This document shows positions 33,141 through 40,464 of a DNA stretch of 40,464 bases, one piece after another (the first letter of the stretch is position 1; each line of letters starts with the position of its first letter). Location: the NCBI RefSeq assembly GCF_018861905.1, contig NZ_JAHLDU010000028.1, forward strand, positions 1 to 40,464, in the 5' to 3' direction. The notes beneath the pieces are model-generated. The model was not told where the DNA came from, did no database searches, and worked only from the letters and a program-made list of their open reading frames with translations. The stretch is from Clostridium sp. DSM 17811. Its GTDB lineage: Bacteria > Bacillota > Clostridia > Clostridiales > Clostridiaceae. The position numbers and the translations under genes are program-made.

Positions 33141-33683
33141 TTAAAAAAACATCATTTTTAGTCCAAAAAATACTAAGATTATTCCTCCAATATAGTCTGC
33201 ATATTTTCCTATAATATCTATCTTTTTTAGATATTTGGAAATTATAAAGGCTATTATTACCATTATAAAAGTTACTGCTCCTATGATTAATGTATCTTCT
33301 AATAATATAACCTTTGTTATATTATTTAATACTGTAAATCCTACCACCATAGCATCTATACTAACAGAGATTCCTAAAATAAAATACATCTTAGGTTTAA
33401 GTAGTGGACACTTACCTTGATTATCAATTCCTTCTTTAATCATAATAACTCCAACTAACGCTATAATTATACCGCCAATAATACTTGGCATTGAAGCTAT
33501 ATATGTATTAAAAAGGAATCCCGCATAAGCTCCAATATACGATAATAAAAATTGAAATAAAGCAAACGAAATTGTAAAACCTACCTTATTTGAGAATTTA
33601 GTTTGATTGTTTAATCCTATGCATAAAGCTACTCCAAAAGCATCTAAAGATAGAGCTAAAGCAATCATAAATAATGGGTACAT
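33141..33683 (-). CDS. mntP: MntP-like manganese efflux pump
   Basis: 180 residues from the ATG at 33683 (AAAGGGGG upstream; an in-frame GTG at 33698 falls in that site). Six membrane helices, with the MntP signature aspartates in [17 protein letters not shown] and the second-repeat [14 protein letters not shown]. The family exports Mn(II). It is first in the operon, with a very good promoter at 33759-33787, and divergent from corA. Upstream there is no yybP-ykoY manganese riboswitch, which often precedes this family. Confidence 0.88.
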   Translation of the reverse strand: MYPLFMIALALSLDAFGVALCIGLNNQTKFSNKVGFTISFALFQFLLSYIGAYAGFLFNTYIASMPSIIGGIIIALVGVIMIKEGIDNQGKCPLLKPKMYFILGISVSIDAMVVGFTVLNNITKVILLEDTLIIGAVTFIMVIIAFIISKYLKKIDIIGKYADYIGGIILVFFGLKMMFF

Positions 33684-33758
33684 AGCCAGCTTCCCCACCC
33701 CCTTTAATAATAATTCATTCTAATTTTGCTAATTTCTGTGTATAACTTTCCATATACC

Positions 33759-33787
33759 ATTATCAATTATTCAGGCTTTCTTGTCAA
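33759..33787 (-). promoter_or_regulatory. Sigma-A promoter of mntP-pepD-fur
   Basis: Minus strand: TTGACA (33782-33787), 17-base spacer, GATAAT (33759-33764). Near-consensus, about 75 bases before the mntP ATG. Confidence 0.75.
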
Positions 33788-33827
33788 CTAAGATTTAACA
33801 CTATAAAAAGTATTGTTTAACCGCTGC

Positions 33828-33857
33828 TTGTATATACTGACTTTTATAGACTATAAT
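33828..33857 (+). promoter_or_regulatory. Promoter of corA
   Basis: TTGTAT (33828-33833), 18-base spacer, TATAAT (33852-33857), about 30 bases before the start codon. Confidence 0.65.
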
Positions 33858-33887
33858 ATAAAGGTATTTACACTAGGAGGAGTTATA

Positions 33888-34823
33888 ATGCTTTCAATAT
33901 ACAGCAATGCAGAAAATAAGCAACTTACAAAGCTAGAAAATATAGAACCTGGTTGTTGGATTAATATGATAGATCCATCAGATGAAGAATTAATATTTGT
34001 TTCAAAAAACACTAATGCACCTATGGATTTTTTAAGAGCCGCTTTAGATGAAGAAGAAACCTCCCGTATTGACATAGAGGATTGTACATTAATTATCTTG
34101 GACATTCCATTTACTGATGTTGACGATAATTCCTTAACCTACGATACTTACCCTATCGCTGTGATCCAAACAGACAAAGTAATAATTACGGTTTGTTTAA
34201 AAAACAGTAAAGTATTATCGGATTTTGGCGATGGAAAAATTAGCTCTTTTTTTACATATAAGCGTCAAAGATTTATGCTTCAAGTCCTATATCGGATTGC
34301 AAGATACTATTTAATATACCTAAGGCAGATTGATAAAAAAAGCTACATAGTTGAAAAACAACTACATAAATCTTTAAGAAATAAAGAACTTCTTCAATTA
34401 TTGGCTCTAGAAAAATCACTTGTATATTTTTCTACTTCATTAAAAGGAAATGAAATCACCTTAGAAAAAATGCTTAAATTAGATATTCTTCAACAATATG
34501 AGGAAGATAAAGATGTCCTCGAGGATGTTATCATTGAAAACAAACAAGCTATAGAAATGTGTTCTACTTATACTGATATTTTAAAAGGTACCATGGATGC
34601 CTACTCTTCTGTTATATCAAATAAACTAAATATCGTAATGAAATTTCTTGCTGCCATTACAATAGTTATGGCTATTCCAAATTTAGTTTCCGGACTATTT
34701 GGTATGAATGTAGGCGGAATACCCTATGGTAACAACGCCAGCGGTTTCTTGTACGTGTTTACATTTATTGTTGTTTTAGTTATCTCTTCCATTTATATCT
34801 TAAATAAGAAAGATATGTTTTAA
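33888..34823 (+). CDS. corA: CorA-family magnesium/divalent cation channel
   Basis: 311 residues from the ATG at 33888, with AGGAGG at ideal distance; the frame is open upstream but without a site. The long N-terminal cytoplasmic funnel domain and stalk helix end in two membrane helices. The pore motif FGMNVGG (GMN) is conserved at the membrane entrance, followed by a second helix and the basic end NKKDMF. Transports Mg(II) or related ions inward. Divergent from the Mn exporter mntP, giving a small metal-handling cluster with fur. Confidence 0.93.
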   Translation: MLSIYSNAENKQLTKLENIEPGCWINMIDPSDEELIFVSKNTNAPMDFLRAALDEEETSRIDIEDCTLIILDIPFTDVDDNSLTYDTYPIAVIQTDKVIITVCLKNSKVLSDFGDGKISSFFTYKRQRFMLQVLYRIARYYLIYLRQIDKKSYIVEKQLHKSLRNKELLQLLALEKSLVYFSTSLKGNEITLEKMLKLDILQQYEEDKDVLEDVIIENKQAIEMCSTYTDILKGTMDAYSSVISNKLNIVMKFLAAITIVMAIPNLVSGLFGMNVGGIPYGNNASGFLYVFTFIVVLVISSIYILNKKDMF

Positions 34824-34841
34824 AAATTGAAACTAAAACAG

Positions 34842-34872
34842 TTCACCACTCGTATTATATATGAGTAGTGAA
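34842..34872 (+). terminator. Weak terminator-like hairpin after corA
   Basis: TTCACCACTC (34842-34851) with GAGTAGTGAA (34863-34872), one C-A mismatch, short T tail (TTTACAT). Modest support. Confidence 0.35.
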
Positions 34873-34948
34873 TTTACATATAGATTCACATTATTTAGAC
34901 TTCGTATTTTGTGTATAAAAACTTTTTAATGATAGGAGGAATCTACTT

Positions 34949-35332
34949 ATGAGAAGAAGAAAAATTCTATATGCTGCGCTATTTATAGCTGCACTATCCA
35001 CCATATCTGCTTCAAACACTTATGGAGCTACTACAGCAATGCCAAGTGGTACTGTAGTAATTGGATCAAATGCTTTTTCACTTGACTACGCTAATGATGC
35101 TAAAAACGAAAATGAAATTTCCAGCGCAATAGTAGCCGGTGGTGATGTATATGTTAAAACTTATAATAATACATGGGTTAATAATTCTACCTCTGTAACT
35201 ATAAATGCTAACATACTTCCTAGCGTAACTTATAAAAGCTCTACTGGTATAGAAAGTAGTTTTGCAGCTGGAGATGCCTCTTCAGATACACCTGCTGTCA
35301 CAGATCCACTACAGATAATTAGCATAGAATAA
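34949..35332 (+). CDS. Small exported protein of unknown function
   Basis: 127 residues with a classical signal peptide (RRRKILYAALFIAALSTISA, cleavage likely after NTYGA). The mature part of about 100 residues is rich in Ser/Thr/Asn/Ala (YVKTYNNTWVNNSTSVTINA) and has no cysteine or anchor motif. A secreted or wall-associated protein; I do not recognise a family. Excellent ribosome site (ATAGGAGGA). It lies at the edge of the SLAP surface-protein cluster, on the opposite strand. Confidence 0.8.
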   Translation: MRRRKILYAALFIAALSTISASNTYGATTAMPSGTVVIGSNAFSLDYANDAKNENEISSAIVAGGDVYVKTYNNTWVNNSTSVTINANILPSVTYKSSTGIESSFAAGDASSDTPAVTDPLQIISIE

Positions 35333-35369
35333 ATTTTATTTTTAAAAATTTGAAAAAGCACGATTTGTA

Positions 35370-35396
35370 AAATAGCAATTTGTAAAATTGCTATTT
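35370..35396 (+). terminator. Terminator after the small exported protein
   Basis: Perfect 12-bp stem AAATAGCAATTT (35370-35381) with AAATTGCTATTT (35385-35396), loop GTA. There is no long T run after it, so termination strength is uncertain. Confidence 0.5.
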
Positions 35397-35444
35397 AAAA
35401 AGCGAGTAACGTTTCACAAAATAGTTGACCCCTATATATTGATA

Positions 35445-35493
35445 TAAATAAAGATAAGAGATAGTTTCTAAAACTATCTCTTATCTTTATTTA
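35445..35493. terminator. Very strong hairpin terminator before the SLAP operon end
   Basis: Perfect 23-bp stem, 35445-35467 with 35471-35493, 3-base loop, T-rich on both sides. It lies 22 bp past the stop of the minus-strand gene at 35516 and can act in both directions. Confidence 0.8.
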
Positions 35494-35515
35494 TAAATTC
35501 TTTTATTTTATGATT

Positions 35516-35911
35516 TTATTTAACTGCTTCTCCCTTTTTTAGTTGTAAATCTACTGAGTAAGCTACCTTATCTGATTTTAGAAGTTTAACTACCACTTTA
35601 TCATTCTCTTTTCTAATTGGAAAAGCTGTAGTAGCTTTACCTATTACTGCTATTGGATTTATAACTTTTCCATTATAATAGATCTGGTATTTTGTAACAT
35701 CCTTATATTGTTTCTTTCCTGCATCTGATAGAGTTACATTTACTACACATCCAAAAGAAGCTTTTCTTACTGTTGCCGTAATTGGTGCTGATGGATCTAT
35801 TTTACTCGACTTACTTTTCGCATAAAATATACCTGAAATAGCTAGTATAATTACTATAACCGCAACTATACCTATTGTCTTTTTATTAATTTTATTTTCC
35901 ATTATTATCAT
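35516..35911 (-). CDS. Membrane-anchored protein of the SLAP operon (short paralogue)
   Basis: 131 residues; an ATG at 35902 is a plausible alternative to that at 35911. One N-terminal membrane helix (about residues 12-30), then an outer domain of about 95 residues: ITATVRKASFGCVVNVTLSD, YQIYYNGKVINPIAV, TTAFPIRKENDKVVVKLL. The domain is the same as in the C-terminal part of the next gene upstream (35937-36593), with matching ASFG/ANFG and TT.FP....... VVVK blocks. Unrecognised family. It is third in a three-gene operon led by the SLAP protein, so a surface-layer role is likely but inferred. Confidence 0.78.
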   Translation of the reverse strand: MIIMENKINKKTIGIVAVIVIILAISGIFYAKSKSSKIDPSAPITATVRKASFGCVVNVTLSDAGKKQYKDVTKYQIYYNGKVINPIAVIGKATTAFPIRKENDKVVVKLLKSDKVAYSVDLQLKKGEAVK

Positions 35912-35936
35912 TCACTCCTATTATTATATTATTTTT

Positions 35937-36593
35937 TTATCTGATACTTAATTTTATATTTAATTCCTTAATAACCTTCTTATTTTGGTCTAAAAACTTT
36001 ACTACCACCTCGGTTCCAGCCTCCTGAGCTGGGAAAAGGGTAGTTTTACCTTTTGAAATACTCTCTAATGCTGATATATTCTTATTTCCAATAGAGAATT
36101 GATAATATTTATAACTACTAAATTTTTTATTATCCTTAACTATCTCTGCCGTAGATCCAAAATTTGCAGCTTTAATAAATACTACAAGTCCATCTTTACT
36201 ACTTTTTACCTTTATATTTTCATCTTTCACTTGTGCCGCTGTTAGAGGTTTTTCTTGTGCTGCTATTTTAGCATTTTGTTGTATTAATAATATGGTTTGT
36301 TTTTGCTGAGCTGTTTGAGCTTTACCTTTATTTGTAATATCTTTATTAGCTACACTTGCTTTATTTTCCCCTGATTTTACTACACCAGTTTTAGAATTGT
36401 CTATTGTGGAATTAGCCTTTGATTTTTTTACAGCATCCTTATTTAGCTCTATATCCGCAGACTTTTTATTTTTAATACTAGCAGCATCTTTATCAACTTT
36501 TGATTTATGAAGTAATAACACTAAAGATACTATTAATACTATACTTACAAGCAATGAAATTATTATATTACGTTTTTTTCTATCGATTTTCAT
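35937..36593 (-). CDS. Membrane-anchored protein of the SLAP operon (long paralogue)
   Basis: 218 residues. A membrane anchor (IIISLLVSIVLIVSLVLLLH) is followed by a Lys/Ala/Asn-rich linker of about 90 residues (KNKKSADIELNKDAVKKSKA) that may cross the wall. The final domain of about 85 residues (DGLVVFIKAANFGSTAEIVK, YQFSIGNKNISALESI, TTLFPAQEAGTEVVVKFLDQ) is homologous to that of the gene at 35516-35911. SD GAGGAGG. Between the SLAP gene (16 bp) and its paralogue (25 bp). Function not known. Confidence 0.78.
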   Translation of the reverse strand: MKIDRKKRNIIISLLVSIVLIVSLVLLLHKSKVDKDAASIKNKKSADIELNKDAVKKSKANSTIDNSKTGVVKSGENKASVANKDITNKGKAQTAQQKQTILLIQQNAKIAAQEKPLTAAQVKDENIKVKSSKDGLVVFIKAANFGSTAEIVKDNKKFSSYKYYQFSIGNKNISALESISKGKTTLFPAQEAGTEVVVKFLDQNKKVIKELNIKLSIR

Positions 36594-36609
36594 TTCTTAT
36601 CCTCCTCTA

Positions 36610-37452
36610 CTACATTCTGAAATACACTTTACAGTTGTTTATATCGGCATCCTTATTAACAATATAATCTTCTGTTATAGTAAAATCATAAATTTTTGCC
36701 TTATGAGGATTTACATTTACATTTTCGATGTCAAATACTCCTCCAGCCACTATTTCTCCGTCCTCATCCTTAATCACTATTGGTAATGTTTCTAATTTCA
36801 CAATTGTATCACACCCATTACGAATCATAAAAACTATAGAAATAGAATCATCCACACACCTTAAAGTTTTAAACACCTCAATATTAACATCCCCAGCCTT
36901 TATTAAAGGTAACTTATTTAAGAATTTTGTAAAAGTACCTTCTAACTCATGGTGGTCATCACCTGGGAATCCTTCAAATTTAGTCTTTACCGTATTTACT
37001 GTGCTAACAGATTTTCCAAACTGTATTTTCCAATCATCATTTGTAATAACATCAACAAGCAGGTTTATTTTATCAAAATAAACCTTATATGGTCTTGCAC
37101 AAAATGGTGGCAATATACCAAAATCCTTCATATCCATGGTCTGGCTTGCAAGTATATCATCGTTTTTATTCACAATAAGTAATGGTACTTTATGAAAATT
37201 AATCTGCTTAGATGATCCATTTCTTATATAAACACTAACTTCAATTTTATCTTCCATATCAAAAGTGTATATACCATTAATACATACTTGTCCATCTTCA
37301 AGTGGTGGTAATTCATTTAACTCTTCCATTATAAGTTCTTTCTGAAAGTCTGACATAACCCCTTTGTCATATTCATTAAGATGAAGTACTATGTTTACCG
37401 CCTCTTTCTCTAGTATAGTATTGCTTTCTATTAAATTATCATTACTTATCAT
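36610..37452 (-). CDS. SLAP-domain protein
   Basis: 280 residues, no signal peptide or membrane helix seen. Two copies of the SLAP-type domain. The first is CINGIYTFDMEDKIEVSVYI with RNGSSKQINFHKVPLLIV and ILPPFCARPYKVYF. The second is NIEVFKTLRCVDDSISIVFM with RNGCDTIVKLETLPIVIK, VAGGVFDIENVNVNPHKA and the end YDFTI. SLAP repeats occur in proteins of the accessory-Sec S-layer system of Bacillus and relatives, and in clostridia. No secA2 is in the window. SD AGGAGG. It leads a three-gene operon with two anchored proteins. Confidence 0.82.
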   Translation of the reverse strand: MISNDNLIESNTILEKEAVNIVLHLNEYDKGVMSDFQKELIMEELNELPPLEDGQVCINGIYTFDMEDKIEVSVYIRNGSSKQINFHKVPLLIVNKNDDILASQTMDMKDFGILPPFCARPYKVYFDKINLLVDVITNDDWKIQFGKSVSTVNTVKTKFEGFPGDDHHELEGTFTKFLNKLPLIKAGDVNIEVFKTLRCVDDSISIVFMIRNGCDTIVKLETLPIVIKDEDGEIVAGGVFDIENVNVNPHKAKIYDFTITEDYIVNKDADINNCKVYFRM

Positions 37453-37489
37453 CCCAAATTCCTCCTAGTAGGTTCTTTTCCTATTCTTT

Positions 37490-37571
37490 GTAGTTTAAAT
37501 CGCTCCTAATTATACCATATAATTTAAAATCACTTGATAAATATTCTTTATACTTGTCCACTTTAAACTAC
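37490..37571 (-). promoter_or_regulatory. SLAP operon promoter flanked by a 10-bp inverted repeat
   Basis: Minus strand: extended -10 TGGTATAAT with TATAAT at 37509-37514 and no clear -35. GTAGTTTAAA (37490-37499) and its complement TTTAAACTAC (37562-37571) lie on either side, about 62 bp apart, one near the start point and one about 47 bp upstream of the -10. This could allow DNA looping by a regulator. Confidence 0.5.
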
Positions 37572-37670
37572 GTTAAACCTTAGAAATAGTTGCACCTCAT
37601 TTTTTAAATAACCCCAAAACGCTTAGAAAAAGTTTTGCAACTTCAATACTTTTAAAATATATATTGTAAA

Positions 37671-37712
37671 TAAAAGAGAAACCGCCCAATTAGATTGGAC
37701 ACTCTCTCTTTC
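37671..37712 (-). terminator. Terminator of the second chemoreceptor gene
   Basis: On the minus strand a stem GTCCAAT-CTA-ATTGGGC, extended by AAAGAGA.../...TCTCTTT arms, ends in TTTTATTT. The rest of the 310-bp gap 37453-37762 is the SLAP promoter region and AT-rich filler. Confidence 0.7.
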
Positions 37713-37762
37713 TATTTGAATTATATTATAGTGCCTCCTGCTTTATAGTAACGGCCTATTTT

Positions 37763-39388
37763 TTATATTTTAAATTTTTCTACACTTTCAGATAAACTTT
37801 GTGCCATACCTGCAAGAGTTTCTGCTGTTGCGGTCATCTCTTCTGAAAATGCCGTCTGCTGCTGCGTTGTAGCTGAAATTTCCTCAGCGGAGGCTGCTAC
37901 TTCTTCTGAAACACTTGCTACTGATTCTACTTTTTCCACCACATAGTTTTTAGACTTAACTGCGGATTCTAATGCATAATTTACATTTTGAATTTGAGGA
38001 GTTATAAGCTTAACTTCATCCAATATATCCTTAAATGAAGCAACTGTACTCTCCACTGTAACAACCTGCTCTTCAATTTTATTAGTTACGAGGTCAGCTT
38101 TACTTGAGACTTCCTTTGTATCCTTAGTAACGGTGCTTACAAGCTCCATAATTCCATTTGAGGAAGATGAAACTTGTTCTGCAAGTTTTCTTATCTCATC
38201 TGCAACTACCGCAAATCCTTTTCCTGATTCGCCAGCCCTAGCAGCTTCTATGGAAGCATTAAGTGCGAGCAGATTAGTTTGTCCAGCAACATTATTTATA
38301 ACCTCTGTAATATCTGTAATTTTCTCTACGCTAACATTCAACAATAGAAGTTTTTCTGTAACATATTTAAATCCCTGTCTTATATCTTCCACAGAGCTTA
38401 CAAGGTCTTCTATTCTTAATGATCCTATATCCGCAGCCCCTTTAATTTTACTACTTCCTACTGAAACCATTTGAGCATTTTCATTTATAGTATCAAATGT
38501 TTTTGTAAATTCTTCAAGCAATGTAACTGATTCAATAAGATTTTGACTTTGTTTTGTAGCACCATCTGCAACTCCTCCTACAGCTCTCGTGATTTCCATG
38601 CTGGATGATGCAACTTCTTCACTAGAAGCAGAAAGAGTCTGAGAAACACCATTTAAGTCACTCGTGGTACTCTTTATACTTCCAATCATCTCTCTAAGTG
38701 TTTCTAAAGTTTTATTCATAGCTTTAGCTAAAACACCAACTTCATCCTTAGCTTCAACTTTCAAAATAGCGGTAAAATCACCCTGTGAAATTGTTTCTAA
38801 TGCTGAAACTACATTTTTAATAGGTTTTGTAATTTTAGAAGAAAAAAAGTATGCAAATATTAATATTAGAATTAAACTTATAACAAATAATAATCCTATT
38901 TTCTTTATAATATTAAGGACAATATATTGTAAATCTTGAGTATTAATTGTAATTGATGAAACCCCAATAATTTTACCATCCTTCAATTGTGGAACAACAG
39001 TAGTAGAGCCTTTATATTCTTTATTTATATAATCCTTAGTATTCCCATCCTTAAGTGCTTCTAATTCTTTTGCATTCCCTGATTTCCCTATTTGACTACT
39101 GTCGCTATTTATAACCATTTTTCCATTTAAATCTATGTATTGAAAATTTGTAATGCTAGGTTGTGCCTTACATATTTCCTCCATATAAGACTGAGTATCC
39201 GTTATATTATAATTAGATTTTTCTAAACTCATATTTGCTTGTCCTATAATTATTTTACTATCTGATTTGATCTGATCATTGAGCATGCTACCCATATTTA
39301 CAGCTATTAAAGCAAACATAGTTACCATACTTATAATCGCTACTGACATAAAACCTGCTGTTACCTTCTTTCTAAGGGAATTAAACAC
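37763..39388 (-). CDS. Methyl-accepting chemotaxis protein with small Cache-like sensor
   Basis: 541 residues starting at GTG with AAAGGAGATGG. TM1 (about 10-32), an outer domain of about 135 residues with Cache-like sequence ([40 protein letters not shown]), TM2 (about 168-190), HAMP, then the signalling coiled coil with tip [20 protein letters not shown]. It differs from the receptor at 6284-8362 in its sensor, which is half the size. Ligand unknown. No C-terminal pentapeptide. Promoter at 39423-39451. Confidence 0.93.
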   Translation of the reverse strand: MFNSLRKKVTAGFMSVAIISMVTMFALIAVNMGSMLNDQIKSDSKIIIGQANMSLEKSNYNITDTQSYMEEICKAQPSITNFQYIDLNGKMVINSDSSQIGKSGNAKELEALKDGNTKDYINKEYKGSTTVVPQLKDGKIIGVSSITINTQDLQYIVLNIIKKIGLLFVISLILILIFAYFFSSKITKPIKNVVSALETISQGDFTAILKVEAKDEVGVLAKAMNKTLETLREMIGSIKSTTSDLNGVSQTLSASSEEVASSSMEITRAVGGVADGATKQSQNLIESVTLLEEFTKTFDTINENAQMVSVGSSKIKGAADIGSLRIEDLVSSVEDIRQGFKYVTEKLLLLNVSVEKITDITEVINNVAGQTNLLALNASIEAARAGESGKGFAVVADEIRKLAEQVSSSSNGIMELVSTVTKDTKEVSSKADLVTNKIEEQVVTVESTVASFKDILDEVKLITPQIQNVNYALESAVKSKNYVVEKVESVASVSEEVAASAEEISATTQQQTAFSEEMTATAETLAGMAQSLSESVEKFKI

Positions 39389-39422
39389 TTATACCATCTC
39401 CTTTATTATGACTCTCGATTTT

Positions 39423-39451
39423 ATTATCTTATGTGACGAAAAAAATGTCGA
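39423..39451 (-). promoter_or_regulatory. Promoter of the second chemoreceptor gene
   Basis: Minus strand: TCGACA (39446-39451), 17-base spacer, GATAAT (39423-39428). Sigma-A type; no sigma-28 consensus is seen. Confidence 0.55.
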
Positions 39452-39491
39452 TATTTTTTATTTTTTGAACTTATAAGTAATAATATGAATA

Positions 39492-39531
39492 AATAAGGTA
39501 AAATTGCTATTTAAAACAATCCTACCTTATT
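39492..39531 (-). terminator. Terminator of the C-terminal surface-protein gene
   Basis: AATAAGGTA (39492-39500) pairs perfectly with TACCTTATT (39523-39531), with an inner ATTG/CAAT pair, 25 bases past the stop at 39556 on the minus strand. TTATTCATATTATT follows. Confidence 0.7.
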
Positions 39532-39555
39532 CTATATTACACTTTTATTAAATTT

Positions 39556-40464
39556 TTAATGAATATCAACTATAGTACCATCAATACCCAAAACTAATGT
39601 TTTAAATTCATCTACTTTAACCTCGGTTAAAAAGCTGTCTATACTACCATCATAATTGTTAAGTCTCGCTTTATTGAAATACTTACTAAATGTATAGTTT
39701 ACGTTATCAATAGTTACTCCTGTTGGATTAAGTATATCTGGTGTAACTGCTTTAATTGTTCCAACTTTAACTTTATCATATACATAAACAAATGTATTTT
39801 TATTCCATATATCTGATACAAAATAAACTACATCATAAGCATTTAAATCAGTTTCTTGTATATTTGCATTTCTATAAATATAATTATACTTTATATTCTT
39901 AAACTGATTTATAAGTTTAACGTTATCAGCTTTATATACCTGAGGTTCGCCAAAATTTGCATCAACTATAACAGCATAATCATATCCTACATTATCGCTT
40001 TTTTTTGTTAAAATAATTGAAGAATACGCTCTCACAGCTTTGGCTGCAACTTCGTAATCCACAGATACTCCATGATAGTAATATAAAGAAGCTTTTGGAA
40101 GTGTCATAGTTTTATCTGTACCAGCATCATCCGTATAAGCTATTAAAGAGCTTGCTACACTAGTTACAGAGTATTTTTCTGTAGAATTTTCTTTTCTATC
40201 AATTTTAGTAATCATATTGTCACTAACATATAACTGGTATTTAACACCGATTTCTAGAGGAGCTAATCCATCCTTTACGGTTAAAGTCCCTTTATCCGTA
40301 ATAACTTGATTATCAGCTAACTTGTCTGAAGTCTTAAGATTTCCAAGTATCAGATATTCTCCCATACTACCAATTTTCTGTTCTATGCTTTTTATACCAA
40401 CTACCTTGCCATCATGTCCTAACATTACAGATACCAAATCTCCTGTTTTAAAAGAAGAAAGGTT
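39556..40464 (-). CDS. C-terminal part of a second clostridial surface protein, cut by the window edge
   Basis: The frame is open to base 40464, so the gene begins outside the window; a TTG at 40437 is internal. About 302 residues are visible, with repeated beta-strand motifs ending in hydrophobic-acidic turns (SVMLGHDGKVVGIKS near the start, TLVLGIDGTIVDIH at the end). They also include VTPDILNPTGVTIDNVNYTF and YDYAVIVDANFGEPQVYKAD. The xLGxDGxxVxI signature is typical of large clostridial S-layer-homology proteins with repeated C-terminal domains. It may be a relative of the SLH gene at 1-243, though the overlap needed to tell is outside the window. No SLH repeat is seen in this part. Confidence 0.7.
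   Translation of the reverse strand, partial: NLSSFKTGDLVSVMLGHDGKVVGIKSIEQKIGSMGEYLILGNLKTSDKLADNQVITDKGTLTVKDGLAPLEIGVKYQLYVSDNMITKIDRKENSTEKYSVTSVASSLIAYTDDAGTDKTMTLPKASLYYYHGVSVDYEVAAKAVRAYSSIILTKKSDNVGYDYAVIVDANFGEPQVYKADNVKLINQFKNIKYNYIYRNANIQETDLNAYDVVYFVSDIWNKNTFVYVYDKVKVGTIKAVTPDILNPTGVTIDNVNYTFSKYFNKARLNNYDGSIDSFLTEVKVDEFKTLVLGIDGTIVDIH

Noticed and set aside
33699-33887. yybP-ykoY manganese riboswitch before mntP
   Set aside because: The leader is short and none of the conserved aptamer sequence is visible on either strand.
1-40464. Secretion or phage-like defence island
   Set aside because: No restriction, toxin-antitoxin, retron or other defence genes could be recognised; most genes are ordinary clostridial housekeeping or surface functions.

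Overview
The window is very AT-rich, with TTG/GTG starts, strong AGGAGG-type ribosome sites, sigma-A promoters and many U-tailed hairpins. Its genes (MurT/GatD, aminoacyl-histidine dipeptidase, HD-GYP, SLAP and SLH surface proteins, chemoreceptors) point to a low-GC Firmicute, most likely Clostridium sensu stricto. The species cannot be fixed from the sequence. This looks like chromosomal sequence: I see no phage, plasmid, transposase, CRISPR, tRNA or rRNA.

Layout. (a) 1-6240: start of an S-layer-homology protein and a cytidylate-kinase-like gene, then a four-gene efflux operon (three membrane-fusion adaptors plus a DHA2-type MFS pump) divergent from a marR regulator. (b) 6284-9050: chemoreceptor and a small membrane protein. 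(c) 9163-11686: panB-panC-panD for pantothenate, behind a leader of about 350 nt. (d) 11767-13699: DUF378-type membrane protein, two divergent coiled-coil proteins of unknown function, a 22-bp tandem repeat, and plsC. (e) 13851-19418: stand-alone ComEC-like metallo-hydrolase, uppP, an EamA permease, and murT-gatD (lipid II amidation). (f) 19948-22952: two tandem XRE-TPR regulators and a YtxH-like protein. (g) 23104-28278: PAS histidine kinase with a two-domain RNase H, then ftsH. (h) 28603-34823: rhomboid protease, HD-GYP protein, a small conserved protein, a Fur-family regulator, pepD and mntP on the minus strand, with corA divergent. (i) 34949-40464: exported protein, a three-gene SLAP-domain operon, a second chemoreceptor, and the C-terminal part of a second surface protein.

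The most unusual thing here is a family of non-coding elements of about 235-275 bp. Each is a long imperfect hairpin with outer ends of the form TATGAA(g/t)TTCTCC and a conserved core (CTAGCGAACCGGC...GCCGAATGTGAG). There are three full copies (14995-15229, 19509-19783, 28249-28486) and two single-arm remnants. All full copies sit between convergent genes. Their inner stems differ in sequence between copies yet stay complementary, one copy supplies the last codons and stop of ftsH, and one copy lies in a local tandem duplication whose sister copy has lost most of the element. Other points of interest are possible hairpin-bridged or leader-peptide starts at panC and ftsH, a switch-like pair of hairpins before the HD-GYP gene, and a shared 10-bp motif at the two divergent efflux/marR promoters.
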